Shown here: positions 6,342 through 10,006 of the stretch, one piece after another | Numbering within the stretch: the first letter of the stretch is position 1 | Layout: each line of letters begins with the position of its first letter | Source of the DNA: Clostridia bacterium | Lineage (GTDB): Bacteria; Bacillota; Clostridia; Peptostreptococcales; Anaerovoracaceae | DNA: 10,006 nucleotides | Direction of reading: 5' to 3' | Assembly: GCA_024403005.1 (NCBI GenBank) | Contig: JAKSSQ010000055.1 | Location: 1 to 10,006, forward strand | Notes under the pieces: generated by a model | The model's input: only the letters and a program-made list of their open reading frames with translations | What the model was told of the DNA's origin: nothing | Databases searched by the model: none | Made by a program: the position numbers and the translations under genes

Positions 6342-6973
6342 AGCACCGCCTCCTCGGAAAGAAGCAGGCAGCTCGGCCCTGCAGCCGCAACCGCATCGAA
6401 GATGTTAAAGTAATCTTCCGTACTGCACATTATTTCCACACTTGTAATTACGGAAGACGGGCTCGCCGGGCCGTAAAGATGCCCTTCCCCTGCAACGTCC
6501 ACGACTTCCTGTTCCGCAGAATCTCTAACGTAAGCAGCCCTGTAGCTTCCCAGCAGAACCTTATCCGGCATGGTATAAATGCAGATTTTATCCCCCGCTC
6601 TTAAGCTGCTGCTCCTGGAATAGATCCAGGAAGGCGGTATCACAAAGACCGACATACCTTCCGGCACATAGTCCCTATCCTCCACAAAATCGCTTTTAAT
6701 AACCATTTCGCCTTTTCCTATGGCATGGGCCGCCTTGACCCCTTGCATGGCCGAAATTTCTTCCATAGATAAGGCTCCGTCCGGCATGGATTCCGGCAGA
6801 GTTTTTATAACGATAAACTTATCCGCGCTGATGGGCTCACCGGCCTCGATCTTAGCCGCAGCAACGGCTGCAGGCACGAATAAAACCTTTTCTCTGCCCT
6901 TTGTTTCCCATATGTACATGGCTGCAACGCTTAAAACTATAAGCACTGCACCCGCTATGCTCTTCCATTTCAT
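6338..6973 (-). CDS. cpaB: CpaB/RcpC-like SAF-domain pilus assembly protein
   Basis: This 211-aa protein is the first gene of the operon. It begins with a membrane anchor (SIAGAVLIVLSVAAMYIW, residues 5-22), then an SAF domain at about 30-97: VPAAVAAAKIEAGEPISADKF, with IGKGEMVIKSDF closing it. A second conserved piece follows, VFVIPPSWIYSRSSSLRAGDKICI (109-132), matching the RcpC/CpaB region in which the RAGD-hV motif recurs. In Gram-negative Tad systems this protein assists the secretin; no secretin is expected here, so in a Gram-positive cell it probably acts at the outer face of the membrane, perhaps binding cell wall. GAGGTG is 8 nt before the ATG. Shorter than typical CpaB (about 250-300 aa). 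Confidence 0.75.
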   Translation of the reverse strand: MKWKSIAGAVLIVLSVAAMYIWETKGREKVLFVPAAVAAAKIEAGEPISADKFIVIKTLPESMPDGALSMEEISAMQGVKAAHAIGKGEMVIKSDFVEDRDYVPEGMSVFVIPPSWIYSRSSSLRAGDKICIYTMPDKVLLGSYRAAYVRDSAEQEVVDVAGEGHLYGPASPSSVITSVEIMCSTEDYFNIFDAVAAAGPSCLLLSEEAVL

Positions 6974-6988
6974 GATTGGTTCACCTCG

Positions 6989-7005
6989 TTTCCATTATTT
7001 ACCAT
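6989..7005. repeat. Promoter-flanking direct repeat, copy 1
   Basis: The plus strand reads TTTCCATTATTTACCAT; it is one base longer than copy 2 (7043-7058), which lacks one T of the central run. It lies between the -10 box and the ribosome binding site of the pilus operon, so a bound protein here would block transcription initiation or early elongation. The CCAT units inside start at 6992 and 7002, 10 bp apart. Confidence 0.6.
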
Positions 7006-7007
7006 TT

Positions 7008-7035
7008 ATTATAAATAATTCCCAGTATTTGTCAA
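7008..7035 (-). promoter_or_regulatory. Near-consensus sigma-A promoter of the pilus operon
   Basis: On the minus strand TTGACA (7035-7030) and TATAAT (7013-7008) both match the consensus fully, with a 16-bp spacer, one short of the optimum. Transcription would start near 7001, giving a leader of roughly 28 nt before the ATG at 6973. Such a strong core promoter in front of genes with relaxed codon use suggests that a repressor or other control keeps expression conditional; two ATGG-bearing repeats flank it. Confidence 0.8.
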
Positions 7036-7042
7036 CCATAAT

Positions 7043-7058
7043 TTTCCATTATTACCAT
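7043..7058. repeat. Promoter-flanking direct repeat, copy 2
   Basis: The plus strand reads TTTCCATTATTACCAT, upstream of the -35 box of the pilus promoter. CCAT units start at 7046 and 7055, and another single CCAT starts at 7036 next to the -35, so three units in a row are spaced 9-10 bp, about one helical turn. Candidate regulator binding site; the regulator is not encoded in this window. Confidence 0.6.
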
Positions 7059-7100
7059 ATTTAGTCTCGTGTTCATCCGACCCCAAATAACAAAAATAAA

Positions 7101-7118
7101 TTGTTAAATATTTATCAA
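7101..7118. promoter_or_regulatory. Rex-like operator upstream of nfnAB
   Basis: The sequence TTGTTAA-ATAT-TTATCAA is an 18-bp near-palindrome differing at a single base from TTGTTAA-N4-TTAACAA, the form reported for the NADH-sensing repressor Rex in Clostridia. It ends 6 bp before the -35 box of the nfnAB promoter. When the NADH/NAD+ ratio is low Rex binds such sites and represses. AT-rich intergenic DNA can produce similar words by chance, so the placement next to a redox gene is the main support. Confidence 0.6.
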
Positions 7119-7124
7119 TTTTGG

Positions 7125-7153
7125 TTTACGAAAGCATACCGGTGTGGTACAAT
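7125..7153 (+). promoter_or_regulatory. Promoter of nfnAB
   Basis: TTTACG (7125-7130) and TACAAT (7148-7153) are separated by 17 bp. The -10 box matches five of six consensus bases and the -35 four of six. Transcription would begin near 7160, leaving a leader of about 60 nt before the TTG start at 7221. The Rex-like site lies just upstream. Confidence 0.7.
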
Positions 7154-7220
7154 ATAGATGTAAAATTGTGTTGAATTGCATCAGCAATGTAAAACCATAA
7201 ATATACAAGGAGGAAAAGCA

Positions 7221-8057
7221 TTGTATAAGATTGTTAAAAAGCAAGAGCTTAACCCGACAGTAACCCTCATGTCCATCGAGGCACCCATGGTTGCTAGAAA
7301 GGCTCTGGCAGGACAGTTCATCATCCTGAGAGTTGATGAAGACGGAGAAAGAATTCCCCTCACCATCGCAGGCTACGACCGCACAGCAGGCACAGTAGAC
7401 ATCATTTATCAGGTAGTTGGCGGCACTACAATTAAGCTTAACCACAAGAAACAGGGAGAATACATCCAGGACTTCGCAGGCCCTCTCGGCAAGCCGACAG
7501 AAATTGAAGGCCTCAAGAAGGTTTGTGTAGTTGGCGGCGGCGTAGGCAACGCTATCGCATTCCCCATCGTTAAGGCTCTCCACGAACAGGGTTCCGAAGT
7601 TACAGCTATCGTTGGCTTCAAGAATAAGGACCTGGTGATTCTGGAAGACGAATTCAGAGCTAACAGCGACAATCTCATTCTGGTAACAGACGACGGTTCC
7701 TACGGCGAAAAGGGTATGGTTACAGACCCCTTAAAGAAACTGCTCGAATCCGGCGAAAAGTTCGACCAGGTTATCACAATCGGACCCATCATCATGATGA
7801 AGTTCGTTACAAAGACAGTTGAACCCTCCGGCATCCCCTGCATCGTTTCCATGTCCCCCATCATGGTAGACGGCACAGGCATGTGCGGCGGCTGCAGACT
7901 TACAGTTGGCGGCGAAACAAAGTTTGCCTGCGTAGACGGCCCCGATTTCGACGGCTACAAGGTAGATTTCGACGAAGCTATCGGCAGAGGAAGCATGTAC
8001 AAGATCTTCGAAACTCACAAGAGAGAAGAAGCATGCAATCTCTATAAGGAGGTATAA
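7221..8057 (+). CDS. nfnA: NfnA: FAD and [2Fe-2S] subunit of NADH-dependent reduced ferredoxin:NADP+ oxidoreductase
   Basis: NfnAB is a soluble flavin-based electron-bifurcating enzyme that couples NADH and reduced ferredoxin oxidation to NADP+ reduction, and runs reversibly. The start is the TTG at 7221: AAGGAGG lies exactly 7 nt before it, while the frame upstream has no SD. The 278-aa product has a ferredoxin-reductase-type FAD domain (ERIPLTIA, 43-50), an NAD(H) site GGGVGNA (105-111), and a C-terminal iron-sulfur stretch VDGTGMCGGC with Cys222, Cys225 and a later Cys237; Asp217 sits where Nfn enzymes use an aspartate as the fourth ligand. Length agrees with known NfnA. It is 3 nt from nfnB. 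The pair can also be mis-annotated as dihydroorotate dehydrogenase electron-transfer subunit and glutamate synthase small chain; no pyrD or large gltB is next to it. Confidence 0.9.
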   Translation: MYKIVKKQELNPTVTLMSIEAPMVARKALAGQFIILRVDEDGERIPLTIAGYDRTAGTVDIIYQVVGGTTIKLNHKKQGEYIQDFAGPLGKPTEIEGLKKVCVVGGGVGNAIAFPIVKALHEQGSEVTAIVGFKNKDLVILEDEFRANSDNLILVTDDGSYGEKGMVTDPLKKLLESGEKFDQVITIGPIIMMKFVTKTVEPSGIPCIVSMSPIMVDGTGMCGGCRLTVGGETKFACVDGPDFDGYKVDFDEAIGRGSMYKIFETHKREEACNLYKEV

Positions 8058-8060
8058 GAA

Positions 8061-9449
8061 ATGGCAAATATGTCTTTAATTAAGAACCCTATGCCTTCCC
8101 AGGATCCCATCGAAAGAGCAAAGAACTTTAAGGAAGTAGCTACAGGTTATACAAAGGAAATGGCTCTTGACGAAGCTGCAAGATGCCTTAACTGCAAGAA
8201 TAAGCCCTGCACAAACGGCTGCCCCGTACAGATCAGCATCCCCGACTTCATCGCTAAGGTTGCTGCAGAAGATTTCGAAGGCGCTTACGAAGTAATTTCC
8301 AAGTCCTCTTCCCTTCCCGCAGTTTGCGGCAGAGTTTGTCCCCAGGAAAACCAGTGCGAAAAGTACTGCGTTCGCGGAATTAAGGGTGAACCCGTAGGTA
8401 TCGGCAGACTGGAAAGATTCGTTGCAGACTGGCACAATGCAAACGCAACAGCTGCTCCCGTTAAGCCCGAATCCAACGGCCACAAGGTTGCAGTTATCGG
8501 TTCCGGCCCCTCCGGCCTCACATGCGCAGGCGACCTCGCAAAGAAGGGCTACGACGTAACAGTTTACGAAGCTCTGCACACAGCAGGCGGCGTACTCGTT
8601 TACGGTATCCCCGAATTCCGTCTCCCCAAGGCTATCGTTCAGAAGGAAGTAGACGGTCTCAAGGCTCTGGGCGTTAAGATCGAAACAAACACAGTAATCG
8701 GCAAGACAGTATCCGTAGACGAACTCATGAGCGACGAATTCGGTTTCGAAGCTGTATTCATCGGTTCCGGCGCAGGTCTGCCCATGTTCATGCACATTCC
8801 CGGAGAAAACCTCAAGGGCGTTTACTCCGCTAACGAATTCCTCACAAGAATCAACCTCATGAAGGCATTCAGAGAAGGCTCCGACACACCCATCCTGCCC
8901 CTCGCAGGCAAGAAGGTTGCAGTTGTAGGCGGCGGCAACGTTGCCATGGACGCAGCTAGATGCTCCAAGAGACTGGGCGCAGACGTATACGTAGTATACA
9001 GACGCGGCATGGAAGAACTTCCCGCAAGAAAGGAAGAAGTTGAACACGCAATCGAAGAAGGCATCATCTTCAAGACACTCAACAACCCCGTATCCATCAA
9101 GGGCAACGAAGAAGGCTATGTAAGCGCTATCGAATGCATTAAGATGGAACTGGGTGAACCCGATGCATCCGGCAGAAGATCTCCCGTTGCTGTTGCAGGC
9201 AGTGAATTCGATCTGGACGTAGACTGCGTAATCATGTCCCTGGGTACATCCCCTAACCCGCTCATCAAGTCCACAACAGAAGGCCTGGAAACAAACAAGA
9301 AGGGCTGCATCGTTGCAGACGAAGCAGGCAAGACATCCAAGCCTATGGTTTACGCAGGCGGAGACGCTGTAACAGGCGCAGCTACAGTAATCCTGGCTAT
9401 GGGCGCTGGCAAGACAGCTGCTAAGGCTATCGACGAAGCTCTCAGCTAA
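8061..9449 (+). CDS. nfnB: NfnB: NADPH-binding, two-[4Fe-4S] flavoprotein subunit of the bifurcating transhydrogenase
   Basis: This 462-aa subunit carries the bifurcating FAD and the NADP(H) site. Two cysteine groups near the N-terminus would bind two [4Fe-4S] clusters: C42-x2-C45-x4-C50-x3-C54 and C89-x3-C93-x5-C99-x3-C103. A first Rossmann motif GSGPSGLTCA lies at 147-156 (FAD), a second GGGNVAMDAA at 290-299 (NADPH) followed by VVYRRGMEELPAR, and the C-terminal FAD motif GGDAVTGAATVILAMGAGK closes the protein. These match the glutamate-synthase small-subunit family to which NfnB belongs. AAGGAGG overlaps the end of nfnA, 8 nt before the ATG, so the two are co-translated. Codon use is strongly biased, suggesting high expression. 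A stand-alone glutamate synthase beta subunit is the alternative, but the upstream NfnA argues against it. Confidence 0.9.
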   Translation: MANMSLIKNPMPSQDPIERAKNFKEVATGYTKEMALDEAARCLNCKNKPCTNGCPVQISIPDFIAKVAAEDFEGAYEVISKSSSLPAVCGRVCPQENQCEKYCVRGIKGEPVGIGRLERFVADWHNANATAAPVKPESNGHKVAVIGSGPSGLTCAGDLAKKGYDVTVYEALHTAGGVLVYGIPEFRLPKAIVQKEVDGLKALGVKIETNTVIGKTVSVDELMSDEFGFEAVFIGSGAGLPMFMHIPGENLKGVYSANEFLTRINLMKAFREGSDTPILPLAGKKVAVVGGGNVAMDAARCSKRLGADVYVVYRRGMEELPARKEEVEHAIEEGIIFKTLNNPVSIKGNEEGYVSAIECIKMELGEPDASGRRSPVAVAGSEFDLDVDCVIMSLGTSPNPLIKSTTEGLETNKKGCIVADEAGKTSKPMVYAGGDAVTGAATVILAMGAGKTAAKAIDEALS

Positions 9450-9461
9450 TTTAAAATAATT

Positions 9462-9491
9462 AATCCTGCCTCGGTAATCCGGGGCAGGATT
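9462..9491 (+). terminator. Intrinsic terminator of nfnAB
   Basis: A 13-bp stem (9462-9474 with 9479-9491, one T-G wobble) closes a TAAT loop and is followed by TTATTG, after the stop of nfnB at 9449. The lower stem pairs AATCCTGCC with GGCAGGATT. It separates nfnAB from ridA. Confidence 0.85.
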
Positions 9492-9494
9492 TTA

Positions 9495-9523
9495 TTGACT
9501 AATCATACTATTTACACTATCAA
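9495..9523 (+). promoter_or_regulatory. Possible ridA promoter
   Basis: TTGACT (9495-9500, five of six) and TATCAA (9518-9523, four of six) stand 17 bp apart. The predicted start near 9530 would fall inside the ribosome binding site, giving a leader of only about 9 nt, which argues against it; ridA could instead be read by leakage through the nfnAB terminator. Confidence 0.35.
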
Positions 9524-9538
9524 AACAAGGAGAACAAA

Positions 9539-9919
9539 ATGAAAAGACAGGTTATGGTTGGTTCCCCCACCGCTACTTATAGTGAAGTTATGAGATTCGG
9601 CGATCTGCTGTTCGTTTCCGGACAGGTTTCCGACAATCCCGACACAGGCGAACTCATCCCCGGAGATATCGAAGAACAGACAACTAACGCTATCCTGAAC
9701 CTGAAGCGCCACCTGGAAGCTGCAGGCAGCAGCCTGGACAACGTAATCAAGTGCACAATCTATCTTTCCAAGCCCGAACTCTTCGATGGCATGAACAAGG
9801 CTTACAGAAAGATGTTCGACCCCGCTAAGGGAGCTCCCGCAAGAATCACAACTTACGGCGCTACACTCTACGGCGGCATGGACGTAGAAATCGAATGCAT
9901 CGCAGGCATCGAAGACTAA
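9539..9919 (+). CDS. ridA: RidA-family enamine/imine deaminase
   Basis: RidA proteins hydrolyse reactive 2-aminoacrylate and related imines released by PLP enzymes, protecting other enzymes from damage; they are trimers in the cytoplasm. The 126-aa product has full family length with the standard opening SEVMRFGDLLFVSGQVSDNP, then NKAYRKMF (Asn86, Tyr89), the substrate-binding Arg102 in PARITTYGA, and the closing EIECIA with Glu119. The usual LP pair after the arginine strand is replaced by TLYGG, a variation that might alter substrate choice. AAGGAG lies 6 nt before the ATG. It is separated from nfnAB by a terminator and has its own terminator, so it is a single-gene unit sharing the same strong codon bias. 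Confidence 0.9.
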   Translation: MKRQVMVGSPTATYSEVMRFGDLLFVSGQVSDNPDTGELIPGDIEEQTTNAILNLKRHLEAAGSSLDNVIKCTIYLSKPELFDGMNKAYRKMFDPAKGAPARITTYGATLYGGMDVEIECIAGIED

Positions 9920-9938
9920 TTTTAAATCCGAACGCTAA

Positions 9939-9964
9939 AAAACCCGCTCGTCTGAGCGGGTTTT
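9939..9964 (+). terminator. Intrinsic terminator of ridA
   Basis: A perfect 11-bp hairpin (AAAACCCGCTC, loop GTCT, GAGCGGGTTTT) begins 20 nt after the ridA stop; the TTTT closes the stem and is followed by GTTATG. The A-run on the left side means it could also act on transcripts arriving from the right. Confidence 0.85.
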
Positions 9965-10006
9965 GTTATGCTTACGTTATTCCTGTCCAATTGTATTGGT
10001 GATTCT

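Noticed and set aside
7175..7188. Small hairpin ATTGC-ATCA-GCAAT in the nfnAB leader as a riboswitch or attenuator
   Set aside because: Five base pairs in a 60-nt leader with no conserved aptamer or terminator; likely chance.
8076..9047. Long (323-codon) open frame antisense to nfnB
   Set aside because: It mirrors nfnB exactly, is rich in Cys and low-complexity residues, and arises because the biased codon use of nfnB avoids codons that would be stops on the other strand.
9987..9999. Inverted repeat CCAAT-TGT-ATTGG at the right edge
   Set aside because: Short, AT-rich, and the window ends 7 bases later, so no gene or operator context can be judged.
9965..10006. Remaining bases after the ridA terminator
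   Set aside because: No start codon with ribosome binding site, RNA gene or clear promoter could be supported in this stretch.

Overview
The window looks like chromosome of an anaerobic member of the Clostridia. Evidence seen in the sequence: strong AGGAGG ribosome binding sites, frequent TTG and GTG starts, short intrinsic terminators, an NfnAB electron-bifurcating transhydrogenase, a DUF5688 protein (a family I know mainly from Clostridia), and a Tad-type pilus cluster of the reduced Gram-positive kind. I cannot name the genus.

Layout. Bases 1-403 (+) hold the C-terminal end of a TopB-type DNA topoisomerase III; a hairpin terminator overlaps its last codons and stop. Bases 431-6973 (-) form one tightly packed operon read right to left: CpaB/RcpC-like SAF protein, TadZ/CpaE-like degenerate ATPase, TadA/CpaF-like secretion ATPase, TadB-like and TadC-like membrane platform proteins, then four small single-span (pilin or pseudopilin-like) proteins, and last a DUF5688 protein. 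Most junctions overlap or are 1 nt apart, implying translational coupling. Two of the small proteins (53 and 50 aa) are too short for ordinary ORF calls. The fourth small protein is interrupted by an in-frame amber codon, after which 47 more plausible codons continue in the same frame.

Bases 6974-7220 are a divergent control region. The pilus operon has a near-perfect TTGACA/TATAAT promoter flanked by two copies of an ATGG-containing element. The rightward genes have a good promoter with a Rex-like operator (7101-7118) just upstream of its -35. Rightward come nfnA (TTG start), nfnB and a terminator, then ridA and its own terminator. The last 42 bases hold no recognisable gene.

How the genes work together. 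The pilus operon would supply the ATPase, inner-membrane platform and small pilin-like subunits of a surface filament or secretion machine; the prepilin peptidase, and any canonical Flp pilin, must be elsewhere or absent. NfnAB couples NADH and reduced ferredoxin to NADPH formation, and a Rex site would tie its transcription to the NADH/NAD+ ratio. RidA removes reactive enamine/imine by-products. Codon use is strikingly biased in nfnA-nfnB-ridA and relaxed in the pilus operon, consistent with high versus low expression.
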